From positions 15,083 through 79,082 of the forward strand of contig CBFHUP010000003.1 of NCBI GenBank assembly GCA_965659115.1: a stretch of 64,000 nucleotides of DNA. The letters are read 5' to 3'. This stretch comes from UBA8752 sp965659115 (lineage in GTDB: Bacteria > Bacteroidota > Bacteroidia > Flavobacteriales_D > Sanyastnellaceae). The notes under the pieces are model-generated. The model saw only the letters and a program-made list of their open reading frames with translations, was not told the DNA's origin and ran no database searches. Made by a program: the position numbers and the translations under genes. Shown one piece after another: positions 53,001-61,857 of the stretch. How positions within the stretch are numbered: position 1 is the first letter of the stretch; every line of letters begins with the position of its first letter.

Positions 53001-53737
53001 AGACCATACAATACACCTTGTTGGCCACCTTCGCTGCCGTCTGGTTGACGGCATGTGTGACCGACCCGAACAGCCCGGGCTTGGAGTACATGCCAGACAT
53101 GTACCGGAGTCCTGCAGTGGAGGCTTATGTCGACTATGGCCAGGAGCCCTTTGAGGTGGGAGAGGAAGTGGCGCGTGCACAGCGCAACACCCCCTCCAGC
53201 CGCAAGCCGGTTCCAGGGACCATCCCATTCCGGGGCGAGGATCAGCTGGCTTTTGCCCTGCCGTATGCTTTTGCCCAGACCGTAGAAGACTACGAGCGGG
53301 CGGGAATCGAATTGAGCTCTCCGTTGATCACCAACCAAGCCAACATCGAGGCGGGTCAGTTGGTCTATGAAGCCATGTGCACGCAGTGCCACGGAGTGGA
53401 GGGCAAGGGCGATGGTGCGTTGAGCCGCAATGGCCACATTGCGGGCATCCCCAGTTACAGCGACAAGCTCAAGGATTTGCCGGAGGGCAAGATGTACCAC
53501 ACCCTGACCTGGGGTAAGGGCCTGATGGGTTCTCACGCCAGTCAGTTGAGCCAGCGTCAGCGTTGGGAAGTGATTGAGTACATCAAGGTCTTGCAGAACG
53601 GTGCTGAAATGCCTGAATTCGATGAGAAAGGCATGCCCGTGGCGCCTTCGGAGACTCCAGCGAAAGACGATGAACCTGTAGCTACACCTGCTGCCCCTGC
53701 GGGCATGGAGGGCATGGCTGACAATGCACAATACTGA
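52997..53737 (+). CDS. actE: Alternative complex III subunit ActE, monoheme lipoprotein cytochrome
   Basis: A 246-residue periplasmic lipoprotein. Signal with lipobox (LLATFAAVWLTAC), one heme site CTQCHG in YEAMCTQCHGVEGKGDGALS, and axial-Met-like segments KMYHTLTWGKGLMGSHASQL. A C-terminal Pro/Ala-rich tail of about 30 residues is likely disordered. Likely the electron donor to the oxidase. Overlaps actD by 4 bases and precedes actF by 6. Confidence 0.92.
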   Translation: MKTIQYTLLATFAAVWLTACVTDPNSPGLEYMPDMYRSPAVEAYVDYGQEPFEVGEEVARAQRNTPSSRKPVPGTIPFRGEDQLAFALPYAFAQTVEDYERAGIELSSPLITNQANIEAGQLVYEAMCTQCHGVEGKGDGALSRNGHIAGIPSYSDKLKDLPEGKMYHTLTWGKGLMGSHASQLSQRQRWEVIEYIKVLQNGAEMPEFDEKGMPVAPSETPAKDDEPVATPAAPAGMEGMADNAQY

Positions 53738-53743
53738 GCCATC

Positions 53744-55000
53744 ATGGATACGATGAACTTCCGTTTTGAGGGCCGTGCCAAGACCTTGACCTACGCTTTG
53801 ATGGGGCTTGGTGTGGTGGCGCTGATTTCAGGCTTCTTGACCGACGACAGCCATGGTCACCAGCGTTTTTGGGCCAACATGTTGGTCAATGGCTTCTTCT
53901 TTTTCTCCCTCGCTTTGGGTGCGCTGTTTTTCTACGCGCTGCAGTACGCTACTGAGAGTGGTTGGAGTGCAGTGTTGAAGCGTCTGTTCGAGGCCATCTA
54001 TGGTTTCTTGCCCTATGGTGCAGCGATGATCCTGATCGTCTTGCTTGCCGGGCAGTTTCACCTGCACCACCTGTACCATTGGATGGACCACACCCTGTAC
54101 TATGAGTTCTTGCTGCCCGATGGCAGCTATAGCCATGAGGATGCAGCAGGAGCGGTGGCCAATCCCAACTTTGACTTTATCATCGCCAACAAGAGTGCCT
54201 ATTTGAACGGCAGTTTCTTCTGGGTGCGGACGTTGGTCTACATCGCCACCTTCCTGATTTTTGCCCGCATGTTCCGCAAATGGAGCTTGGCTGAGGACGA
54301 AATAGGCGGTACTGATCTGCACTTTAAGATGTACCGCCGTGGGGCCTTGTTCTTGGTCTTCTTTGCGGTGTTCAGCTCAACCCTGTCTTGGGACTGGATC
54401 ATGTCCATTGACACCCACTGGTTCTCTACCCTCTTTGGATGGTACATCTTCAGTGGAATGTGGGTGAGCATGCTCATTTTCGCGACGGTGTGTTTGACTT
54501 GGTTGCGCACCAAGGGATACTTCCCCGAAGTGAACGAGAGCCACATGCACGACATGGCGAAGTGGGTTTTCGCCATTTCAATGCTCTGGAGCTACCTCTG
54601 GTTCTCCCAATTCATGTTGATTTGGTACTCGAACATTCCTGAGGAAGTCACCTATTACATCGCCAGGATGTTCACGCATTACAAGGTGCCTTTCATGGCC
54701 ATGTTCTTCGTGAATTTTGCGATTCCCTTTTATGTTTTGGTGGCGCGGGATGCCAAGCGCAACCCCAAATTCCTCATTCCAGTCTCGTTTCTGATTTTTT
54801 GTGGGCACTACACGGACGTGTATTTGCTCGTCGTACCCGGAACCCTGCACGACCACGCGCATTTTGGGTTCTTTGAATGGGGAAGTTTCCTCGGATTCTT
54901 GGGATTGTTCATCCATGTGACGTTGCGGAGATTGGCTTCCGCTCCGCTCATTCCGGTGAACCACCCATATCTGGAGGAATCAAAAGCCCTTCATTATTGA
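53744..55000 (+). CDS. actF: Alternative complex III subunit ActF (NrfD-like)
   Basis: A 418-residue inner-membrane protein with about ten helices and the ActF pattern GFFFFSLALGALFFYALQYA, GSFFWVRTLVYIATFLIFAR, FSSTLSWDWIMSIDTHWFST and VTYYIARMFTHYKVPFMAMF. Second NrfD-like subunit of the complex. The next gene, coxB, starts 17 bases later. Confidence 0.92.
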   Translation: MDTMNFRFEGRAKTLTYALMGLGVVALISGFLTDDSHGHQRFWANMLVNGFFFFSLALGALFFYALQYATESGWSAVLKRLFEAIYGFLPYGAAMILIVLLAGQFHLHHLYHWMDHTLYYEFLLPDGSYSHEDAAGAVANPNFDFIIANKSAYLNGSFFWVRTLVYIATFLIFARMFRKWSLAEDEIGGTDLHFKMYRRGALFLVFFAVFSSTLSWDWIMSIDTHWFSTLFGWYIFSGMWVSMLIFATVCLTWLRTKGYFPEVNESHMHDMAKWVFAISMLWSYLWFSQFMLIWYSNIPEEVTYYIARMFTHYKVPFMAMFFVNFAIPFYVLVARDAKRNPKFLIPVSFLIFCGHYTDVYLLVVPGTLHDHAHFGFFEWGSFLGFLGLFIHVTLRRLASAPLIPVNHPYLEESKALHY

Positions 55001-55017
55001 CCCATCACTGAGGCACC

Positions 55018-56526
55018 ATGCAATTGCTCATCCTCCTTGTCGTCATCGTTGGCATTGTTGCTTTAGGGCAGCTGGCGAAGGTTTACGAACTCTCTTCCCG
55101 TCTGTCCGGACGCCGTGAAGAGGACATTTCACATGCCGATACCCGACTGAACGCCAACCTGTGGTTGGTCTTCATGTTCGGCTTCTTTGCTTCTGTGGTC
55201 TACCTGTACGTTGCGTACGGTGACTACGCCCCACCTCCGGCTTCTGTACACGGTGTGCAGTTGGACTGGTTGATGAGTTTCAACATTTGGATCATCACGG
55301 CGGTGTTCTTCTTGGTCAATGCGGCACTGTTTGTTTTCGCCTGGAAGTACGCTTATGACAAGGACCGCAAGGCTACCTTTTTCCCGCATGACAACCGGTT
55401 GGAGTTGATTTGGACGGTGATTCCATCCATCGTGTTGGCGGTGATCATTATCTACGGTCTGCAGACTTGGAACGCCATGACGGGGGACGCTTCAGCAGAG
55501 GCCCTGAGGGTCGAATTGTACTCCAAGCAGTTTGACTGGACCGCACGGTATCCCGGAAACGATGGTGAATTTGGTCAGTCCAATTACAACCTGATCACGC
55601 CCATGAACCCCATGGGAATCATCACGGGCGAGGGTGTCGAGGATGCCATGGCCGATATCGAGAAGCAGATTTCCAACCTGGAGGGAGACCTCGCGATGGA
55701 AAAAGGCCTGTTGTTGGCAGAGCGTTTGCGTCTCTCCATGAGCATTGCAGTTGACCATGGTCATGGTGACCACGGACACGGCGACGATCACGGGGACCAC
55801 GACCACGGCAACCACGATGGCCATGACCACGGCGAGGCAGACCACGGCGACGATCACGGGGACCACGATCACGGGGACCACGACCACGGCGACCATGGCC
55901 ACGGGTTGCAAGATGCTGCCCAAGAGCGCATTGCAGAGATCGATCACATCTTGGCGCACCGGGCCGATGAGCTTCTCATCATGACAGAAGCGCAAGTAGA
56001 GGCCAAGCAAGACAAGTTGAAGCGTTTGATGCGTCACCGCCAGCGCATTTCTGAGCTCAGCAGTTTCACTTTCGAAAACGGAATGAACAGCTTTGATACC
56101 GGTCGTGACGACCAGGTGGTCAAAGGAGAGTTTCACCTTCCTGTTGGAGAGGAAGTGGAATTTGTGTTCCGCAGCCGTGACGTGATCCACTCGGCATTCA
56201 TGCCGCATTTCCGTGCACAAATGAACACGGTGCCAGGAGTGCCCACGCGCTTCAAGATGACGCCGACCATTACAACGGACAGCATGCGAACGATTTTGGA
56301 TGACCCCGATTTCAACTACATCCTGCTTTGCAACAAGGTTTGTGGTGCGGCTCACTTCAATATGAAAATGGAGGTCATCATCGAATCCCGCGAGGAATAT
56401 GATGCTTGGCTTGAGCAACAGGATGCCTTCCTCGTGGACGAGGGAATGCCTTCCGAGCCAGAAAACGAACCCATGCCATCCGCTGATGTTGAGACAGAAG
56501 GCGGTGAAATGGCCATGATCCACTGA
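55018..56526 (+). CDS. coxB: Cytochrome c oxidase subunit II with His-rich periplasmic insertion
   Basis: A 502-residue subunit II. An N-terminal helix, two transmembrane hairpin helices (VFMFGFFASVVYLYVAYG and NIWIITAVFFLVNAALFVF; another LIWTVIPSIVLAVIIIY) precede the cupredoxin domain. CuA ligands are seen: His391 (DVIHSAF), Cys438, Cys442, His446 and Met449 in LCNKVCGAAHFNM. Between about residues 205 and 345 lies an insertion of two predicted helices flanking a 51-residue arm (246-296) containing 18 His and 16 Asp, built from DHG/HDHG-type repeats. Many Bacteroidota CoxB proteins carry an insertion here; the His arm is unusual. Confidence 0.95.
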   Translation: MQLLILLVVIVGIVALGQLAKVYELSSRLSGRREEDISHADTRLNANLWLVFMFGFFASVVYLYVAYGDYAPPPASVHGVQLDWLMSFNIWIITAVFFLVNAALFVFAWKYAYDKDRKATFFPHDNRLELIWTVIPSIVLAVIIIYGLQTWNAMTGDASAEALRVELYSKQFDWTARYPGNDGEFGQSNYNLITPMNPMGIITGEGVEDAMADIEKQISNLEGDLAMEKGLLLAERLRLSMSIAVDHGHGDHGHGDDHGDHDHGNHDGHDHGEADHGDDHGDHDHGDHDHGDHGHGLQDAAQERIAEIDHILAHRADELLIMTEAQVEAKQDKLKRLMRHRQRISELSSFTFENGMNSFDTGRDDQVVKGEFHLPVGEEVEFVFRSRDVIHSAFMPHFRAQMNTVPGVPTRFKMTPTITTDSMRTILDDPDFNYILLCNKVCGAAHFNMKMEVIIESREEYDAWLEQQDAFLVDEGMPSEPENEPMPSADVETEGGEMAMIH

Positions 56527-56546
56527 ACCCCGTCGAATAGGAAATT

Positions 56547-58301
56547 ATGGGAGCACACGCACACCACAAGGAGAGTTTCATCTCCAAGTACGTTTTCAGT
56601 CAGGATCACAAGATGATCTCAAAGCAGTTCTTGGTGACTGCGGTTTTTATGGGGATTGTCGCTGTGGCCCTCTCTGTATTCTTCCGTTTGCAGTTGGGTT
56701 GGCCGGGCCAGCCTTTCAGCGTGCTGGAGACCTTCCTTGGGAAGTGGGCACCAGGCGGTGTACTTGACCGCAATGCCTACCTGGCACTGGTGACCATTCA
56801 CGGTACCATCATGGTCTTCTTCGTCTTGACGGGAGGTCTGAGTGGGACGTTTTCTAACCTGTTGATTCCCCTGCAAATCGGCGCTCGGGATATGGCGTCA
56901 GGCTTCCTGAACATGCTGAGTTATTGGTTCTTCCTCGTGTCGAGCTTAATCATGATTTTCTCCCTTTTTGTAGAAGGAGGTGCGGCATCTGGAGGTTGGA
57001 CAGTGTACCCACCATTGAGTGCATTGCCGCAAGCGATGCCGGGTTCGGGCACAGGGATGACCTTGTGGTTGATTTCCATGGTGCTCTTCGTGGCGAGCTC
57101 CTTGCTGGGTGGCCTGAATTACATCGTGACGGTGATCAACTTGCGCACCAAAGGCATGAAGATGCTGAGGTTGCCTCTGACCATTTGGGCGTTCCTCATT
57201 ACCGCCATTCTGGGCGTATTGAGCTTCCCTGTGCTGGTGTCAGCAGTGGTGTTGTTGCTCATGGACCGTTCCATGGGAACGGCGTTCTATTTGAGTGACA
57301 TCTTCATTGGTGGAGAGGCGTTGGACGTAACAGGAGGTTCTCCAATCTTGTACCAGCACTTGTTCTGGTTCTTGGGTCACCCGGAGGTGTACATCGTATT
57401 GCTGCCTGCGTTGGGCATCAGTTCAGAAGTGATCGCCACGAATGCGCGCAAGCCCATCTTTGGATACCGCGCCATGATCGGATCCATTTTGGCCATCGGT
57501 TTCTTGAGCTTCATCGTTTGGGGTCACCACATGTTTGTGACGGGCATGAACCCCTTTATCGGTTCTGTTTTCGTGTTCACGACGCTGTTGATTGCCATTC
57601 CTTCTGCGGTCAAGGCGTTTAACTACATCACAACGCTGTGGCAGGGCAACCTGCGCTTCACGCCTGCGATGCTCTTCTCTATTGGATTGGTGAGCACGTT
57701 TGTGACAGGAGGTGTCACGGGCATCATCTTGGCAGACTCTGCTTTGGACGTTTCAGTGCACGATACCTACTTCGTTGTGGCGCACTTCCACATTGTCATG
57801 GGCATGTCGGCCATTTTTGGAATGCTTGCGGGTGTGTACCACTGGTTCCCGAAGATGTTTGGTCGGATGCTGAACACGAAGTTGGGCTTTGCGCATTTCT
57901 GGCTCACCATTGTGTGTGGTTACGGGGTATTCTTCCCCATGCACTTTGTGGGCATGGCCGGTGCACCTCGCCGTTACTACGAGTACAGTGCTTTTGAGTT
58001 CCTGAACACAACAGCGGACTTGAATCCGGTAATCTCGGTTTTTGCCATTGTGGGCGCGATCTCGCAGTTGTTGTTCTTGTTCAACTTCTTCTACAGCATT
58101 TTCCGAGGGCAGAAGGCCACGGAGAATCCTTGGGCTGCCAACACTCTTGAGTGGACCACTCCGGTAGCCCACGTCCACGGAAACTGGCCGGGTGCCCTTC
58201 CTGAGGTGCACCGTTGGGCTTACGATTACAGCAACCCAGCCTTTGAGGAGGACTTCGTGCCCCAAACCGTCCCGCTCGGGGACGGCGAAGAGGAGCATTG
58301 A
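56547..58301 (+). CDS. coxA: Cytochrome c oxidase subunit I
   Basis: A 584-residue heme-copper oxidase core. The low-spin heme ligand is in VTIHGTIMVFFV, the cross-linked His-Tyr pair in LGHPEVYIVLLPALG, the CuB histidines in WGHHMFVTGMNPFIG, and both heme ligands in VVAHFHIVMGMSAIFGM. Twelve helices are expected and fit. K-path-type residues appear in the same helix as the His-Tyr pair. Last gene of the act/cox operon; subunit III is not present before the terminator at 58320. Confidence 0.97.
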   Translation: MGAHAHHKESFISKYVFSQDHKMISKQFLVTAVFMGIVAVALSVFFRLQLGWPGQPFSVLETFLGKWAPGGVLDRNAYLALVTIHGTIMVFFVLTGGLSGTFSNLLIPLQIGARDMASGFLNMLSYWFFLVSSLIMIFSLFVEGGAASGGWTVYPPLSALPQAMPGSGTGMTLWLISMVLFVASSLLGGLNYIVTVINLRTKGMKMLRLPLTIWAFLITAILGVLSFPVLVSAVVLLLMDRSMGTAFYLSDIFIGGEALDVTGGSPILYQHLFWFLGHPEVYIVLLPALGISSEVIATNARKPIFGYRAMIGSILAIGFLSFIVWGHHMFVTGMNPFIGSVFVFTTLLIAIPSAVKAFNYITTLWQGNLRFTPAMLFSIGLVSTFVTGGVTGIILADSALDVSVHDTYFVVAHFHIVMGMSAIFGMLAGVYHWFPKMFGRMLNTKLGFAHFWLTIVCGYGVFFPMHFVGMAGAPRRYYEYSAFEFLNTTADLNPVISVFAIVGAISQLLFLFNFFYSIFRGQKATENPWAANTLEWTTPVAHVHGNWPGALPEVHRWAYDYSNPAFEEDFVPQTVPLGDGEEEH

Positions 58302-58319
58302 TGGGTGCTGCATGACATG

Positions 58320-58356
58320 AAAAAGGGCCTTTCCCACCGGGGAAGGCCCTTTTTGT
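58320..58356 (+). terminator. Rho-independent terminator of the act/cox operon
   Basis: Stem AAGGGCCTT...CCC with GGG...AAGGCCCTT, a 3-nt loop ACC and a run of five T. Placed 18 bases after the coxA stop. Confidence 0.92.
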
Positions 58357-58414
58357 TTACAAGGGGTGGCGAGAGGGGCTGTGTGAAGTCGCCGGGCCTC
58401 CCGAACTTGCTGCC

Positions 58415-59440
58415 ATGGAGGACTTCGATTTACGGGGTGCGGCAGAGGGCCACAGCGACGGAGAAGTAGAGCGGGTGCTCAGACCGTCTGGCTTCGATGA
58501 GTTTGCAGGACAGCGCGAAGCGCTGGACAACCTCGAGATTTTTGTGAAGGCGGCATCGCGGCGTGGTGAGTCTATGGACCACGTGCTGTTTCACGGGCCT
58601 CCGGGCTTGGGAAAGACTACGTTGGCCAACATTGTGGCGTCTGAGCTGGGTGTGTCGATCAAGACCACGAGCGGACCTGTGTTGGACAAACCAGGTGACT
58701 TGGCAGGACTGCTGACGGGGCTCGACTCGAAGGATGTTCTGTTCATTGATGAAATTCACCGTCTGAGTCCCATCGTAGAGGAATACCTCTACAGCGCCAT
58801 GGAAGACTACCGGATTGACCTGGTCATCGACACAGGGCCCAATGCGCGCACGGTACAGATTGACTTGAACCCATTCACGCTCATAGGGGCCACAACACGG
58901 AGCGGATTGCTGACGGCACCGTTGCGCGCCCGTTTTGGCATCAACTTGCGCCTGCATTACTACGATGCCGAGACACTGACCGGAATCGTACAGCGGAGTG
59001 CAGGGTTGCTGGGCATTCCGATAGACCACGAGGCGGCTTACGAAATTGCGGGCCGCAGCCGCGGTACCCCCCGTATTGCGAACGCGTTGCTGCGCCGTGT
59101 AAGGGACTTTGCGGAAATCAAAGGCGACGGTACCATAGAACCGGGCATCACCAAGTTTGCCTTGGATGCGTTGAATGTGGACCGCAAAGGCCTGGATGAA
59201 ATGGACAACCGCATCTTGGGGACCCTCATCGACAAATTCAAGGGGGGGCCCGTGGGCATCACGACGATTGCGACGGCGGTGGGCGAAAACGGCGGCACCC
59301 TCGAGGAGGTGTATGAGCCGTTTTTGATTCAACAGGGCTTTTTGGTTCGGACGCCACGGGGCCGCCAAGCGACGGAGGCGGCGTACCGTCACCTGGGCCG
59401 TGTGCCCAGCGCAGGAGGAGGACTTTTCGACGCTGGCTAA
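58415..59440 (+). CDS. ruvB: Holliday junction branch migration DNA helicase RuvB
   Basis: A 341-residue AAA+ motor that drives branch migration with RuvA. Walker A is GPPGLGKTT with Lys67, Walker B-like LFIDEIHRLSPIVEEYLY, sensor ATTRSGLLTAPLRARFGI (the Arg-finger region) and the C-terminal winged helix GGPVGITTIATAVGENGGTL. ruvA is elsewhere. queG begins 5 bases downstream. Confidence 0.97.
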   Translation: MEDFDLRGAAEGHSDGEVERVLRPSGFDEFAGQREALDNLEIFVKAASRRGESMDHVLFHGPPGLGKTTLANIVASELGVSIKTTSGPVLDKPGDLAGLLTGLDSKDVLFIDEIHRLSPIVEEYLYSAMEDYRIDLVIDTGPNARTVQIDLNPFTLIGATTRSGLLTAPLRARFGINLRLHYYDAETLTGIVQRSAGLLGIPIDHEAAYEIAGRSRGTPRIANALLRRVRDFAEIKGDGTIEPGITKFALDALNVDRKGLDEMDNRILGTLIDKFKGGPVGITTIATAVGENGGTLEEVYEPFLIQQGFLVRTPRGRQATEAAYRHLGRVPSAGGGLFDAG

Positions 59441-59445
59441 CGGCC

Positions 59446-60408
59446 ATGGGACGCACCCGACACATTGGCGAAGAGCGCGCAGACCGCATCCGGATGTGGG
59501 CAGCGGAGTTGGGGTTCACGGCTGTGGGGTTTTCGCGAGCCGAACGGTTGGAATCTGAGGAGCAGCGTTTAGAACAATGGCTGGCTGAGGGCAGGCATGG
59601 TGAGATGGGATACCTCGAAAGGAATTTCGACAAGCGGCTGGACCCTACGTTGCTTGTGCCGGGAACGAAGACGGTGATCAGTTTGCTCTTCAACCATTAT
59701 TCTGAGGAGGTGCAGCAGGACCCAGATGCGCCTAAAATCTCGTCTTACGCTTTTGGCGAGGATTACCACTTTGTGGTGAAATGGAAGTTGAAGGAGATCC
59801 TCAAATGGATGCGCCGGGATTGGGGAGCTGTTGAGGGTCGGGTTTTTGTGGACTCTGCGCCGATTCTTGAGCGCGCTTGGGCCGCACGTTCTGGCCTCGG
59901 ATGGATTGGCAAACATGGCCTCATGCTCAACAAACAAGGCGGCAGCCATTTCTTTTTGGGGGAGATATTGGTCGATATGGAGCTCCCTGCCGATGGCCCC
60001 GTGACCGATCATTGCGGGTCTTGCACGCGGTGTATCGATGCCTGTCCAACGGGCGCCATCATTCGGCCACAGGTACTCGATGGGAGCAAGTGCATCAGCT
60101 ATTTTACAATCGAGCTGCGCGACGGCCTGCCCGAGGCCATGTCCGGAAAGTTCGAGAATTGGATGTTCGGCTGTGACATCTGTCAAGAAGTGTGCCCGTG
60201 GAACCGCCACGCAAAGCCCCATTCTGAGCCCGCTTTTGCTCCCAAGCCGGAATTGTTGCGCATGACGCGCAAAGACTGGGTAGACCTACAGGAAGACACG
60301 TTCGACACCCTCTTCAAGAAGAGTCCTGTCCAACGCACCGGGTATGCCGGGCTCAAGCGCAACATTGCGTTTTTGAATGCACAACGCGACCCCGGCGAAG
60401 GCAGTTAA
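59446..60408 (+). CDS. queG: Epoxyqueuosine reductase QueG
   Basis: A 320-residue cobalamin and Fe-S enzyme for the last step of queuosine synthesis at tRNA position 34. Seen: GFTAVGFSRAERLESEEQ at the N-terminus, YLERNFDKRLDPTLLVPG, YHFVVKWKLKEIL, DSAPILERAWAARSGLGWIG and the two 4Fe-4S segments CGSCTRCIDACPTGAI and CDICQEVCPWN. A HEAT-like tail seen in some QueG proteins is absent. It pairs with ruvB and converges with trhO, overlapping by 4 bases. Confidence 0.96.
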   Translation: MGRTRHIGEERADRIRMWAAELGFTAVGFSRAERLESEEQRLEQWLAEGRHGEMGYLERNFDKRLDPTLLVPGTKTVISLLFNHYSEEVQQDPDAPKISSYAFGEDYHFVVKWKLKEILKWMRRDWGAVEGRVFVDSAPILERAWAARSGLGWIGKHGLMLNKQGGSHFFLGEILVDMELPADGPVTDHCGSCTRCIDACPTGAIIRPQVLDGSKCISYFTIELRDGLPEAMSGKFENWMFGCDICQEVCPWNRHAKPHSEPAFAPKPELLRMTRKDWVDLQEDTFDTLFKKSPVQRTGYAGLKRNIAFLNAQRDPGEGS

Positions 60409-61442
60409 TCCCGCTTGGCTGTCCGCGCTTTTTGAGGTTGGCGCAGGGTGCGCCGTTCAGGACGGGTTCCCTGACGTTGGGCTTTTTGGGTCTCGGGGGG
60501 CAAGGCCACAAACTCCTTGCAAGCGCTGCCGCAGGTGTTGGTCATGCTGTCTGCGCAACTGGGGCATTGCACCATCAGGACGTTGCAGGCAGCATTGGCG
60601 CAGTTGGTCACATGGTCGCAAGCGGTGCCACATTGATGGCACTCGGCCACCACATCGTCAGAAACGCGCTCAGCCATACGTTCGTCAAAAACGAAGTTGA
60701 CGCCTTGGAATTGGTTGTCCAACCCTTGCGTTCTGACTTGGCGTACATATTCAATAATGCCGCCCTCCAATTGATGCACGTTGGGAAACCCTTTGTGTTT
60801 GAGGTAGGCGCTGGCCTTTTCGCAACGAATGCCGCCCGTGCAGTAGAGGACGATGTTTTCGTTCCGCTTTTCTTCGAGGAGGGCTTCGACCTCTTTGATT
60901 TCATCTCGGAAAGTCTCGGAGGCGGGCAAGACGGCCCCTTTGAAATGACCGACCTCGCTTTCATAGTGATTGCGCATATCCACAATCACAGTGTCCGGTT
61001 GGCTTGCAAGGGCATTGAATTCTTCTGCCGAGACATGCTGACCGCAATCTGTCACATCGAATCCAGCGTCGTTCAGTCCGTCGGCAACGATTTTGTCGCG
61101 CACCTTGATGATCAACTTCAAAAAGCTCTTGTCATCGCCTTCGATGGCGATGTTCAGCCGGGTGTCTTGGAGCCAATCGATGTTTTCTAATGCGCCTCTA
61201 AATGCTTCCAATTCTGCGCTGGGCAAGCTGAGCTGTGCATTGATGCCTTCATTGCTGACATAGATGCGCCCCAAGACGCCCAGAGGACTCCACACTGAGA
61301 AGAGGTGGTCCCGCAAGAAGCCGGGGTTGGCGACTTTGGCGTAACGGTAAAAACTCAGCGTAGTCCGAGGACGGCCATCCTGCTCGAGGTTGTTGAGCAG
61401 GGTTTCCTTGTCCCATTTATTGTGGAGGTGATGCTTGGACAC
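60405..61442 (-). CDS. trhO: tRNA U34 hydroxylase TrhO (rhodanese domain)
   Basis: A 345-residue enzyme for oxygen-dependent 5-hydroxylation of tRNA uridine 34. The N-terminal acylphosphatase-like part has RTTLSFYRYAKVANPG and RIYVSNEGINAQLSLP; the rhodanese domain has VDMRNHYESEVGHFKGAV and the active-site loop YCTGGIRCEKASAYLK with Cys; a Cys-rich C-terminal segment (ECHQCGTACDH, CPSCADSMTNTCGSAC) may bind zinc. I start at GTG 61442: an exact TATTTTTG box lies 5 nt upstream, inside the otherwise possible 7-codon extension to ATG 61463. Confidence 0.93.
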   Translation of the reverse strand: MSKHHLHNKWDKETLLNNLEQDGRPRTTLSFYRYAKVANPGFLRDHLFSVWSPLGVLGRIYVSNEGINAQLSLPSAELEAFRGALENIDWLQDTRLNIAIEGDDKSFLKLIIKVRDKIVADGLNDAGFDVTDCGQHVSAEEFNALASQPDTVIVDMRNHYESEVGHFKGAVLPASETFRDEIKEVEALLEEKRNENIVLYCTGGIRCEKASAYLKHKGFPNVHQLEGGIIEYVRQVRTQGLDNQFQGVNFVFDERMAERVSDDVVAECHQCGTACDHVTNCANAACNVLMVQCPSCADSMTNTCGSACKEFVALPPETQKAQRQGTRPERRTLRQPQKARTAKRD

Positions 61443-61447
61443 AGCCA

Positions 61448-61455
61448 CAAAAATA
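61448..61455 (-). promoter_or_regulatory. -7 promoter box TATTTTTG of trhO
   Basis: Exact match to TAnnTTTG on the minus strand, 5 nt before the GTG at 61442, predicting a leaderless transcript. Confidence 0.6.
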
Positions 61456-61577
61456 ACCCGCACGGTGCTGTAGGAATGTCACCAAATACGAAAACGTGAC
61501 CGGACGGCGTTTGGAGGATGTGCCCATGGAAGATATATTGAAGCACCTTACTGTTCTCAGAACGTGATTCACCGCCT

Positions 61578-61778
61578 ATGAAAATGTTGGAATACTGCCA
61601 GCGTGTCCTGTCCAAGGTCAGCTTCGATCGTCATCTGTTCGCCAAGGAATTGGCAAAAAGCATCAAGAGATTAGAGCTTTCAGACGTTCAGAGGTTGCGG
61701 CAATGGTGCCAAGAGCAGTTCGGACAACGTTACCAAGACATCATTATGGCTACGTTCCCCGCTCAAATCGCAGTATAA
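61578..61778 (+). CDS. Small conserved-looking protein (66 residues), unknown function
   Basis: A 66-residue soluble protein, MKMLEYCQRVLSKVSFDR onwards, with alternating charged and hydrophobic residues consistent with three helices, and ending QDIIMATFPAQIAV. It stands alone between trhO and the DUF3299 gene and has its own strong terminator 22 bases after the stop. I recall similar short Bacteroidota proteins opening MKxLEYCKxxLxKVSFD, but no function is known to me and the resemblance is from memory. An in-frame ATG at 61584 is an alternative start. Confidence 0.65.
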   Translation: MKMLEYCQRVLSKVSFDRHLFAKELAKSIKRLELSDVQRLRQWCQEQFGQRYQDIIMATFPAQIAV

Positions 61779-61799
61779 CCAGCGGTCTTAAAAAATTTC

Positions 61800-61834
61800 G
61801 AAGCCCAATTGGATCCGTCCAGTTGGGCTTTTTT
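61800..61834 (+). terminator. Rho-independent terminator after the small protein gene
   Basis: AAGCCCAATTGG pairs with CCAGTTGGGCTT around a 6-nt loop and is followed by T residues. Plausibly also stops the convergent DUF3299 transcript. Confidence 0.85.
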
Positions 61835-61857
61835 GCGCCCAAGCTTGAGGGGGCGTA

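Noticed and set aside
55750..55910. CRISPR-like short repeats
   Set aside because: The repeats are in frame, without unique spacers of fixed length, and encode the CoxB His-rich arm.
55492..56523. A 343-codon minus-strand frame with Val-rich repeats opposite the CoxB His arm
   Set aside because: The Val repeats are only the complement of the His/Asp codons in coxB.
61443..61577. Possible tRNA or small RNA in the gap between trhO and the small ORF
   Set aside because: No cloverleaf or clear hairpin with T-tail; it holds the trhO promoter and otherwise nothing I can name.
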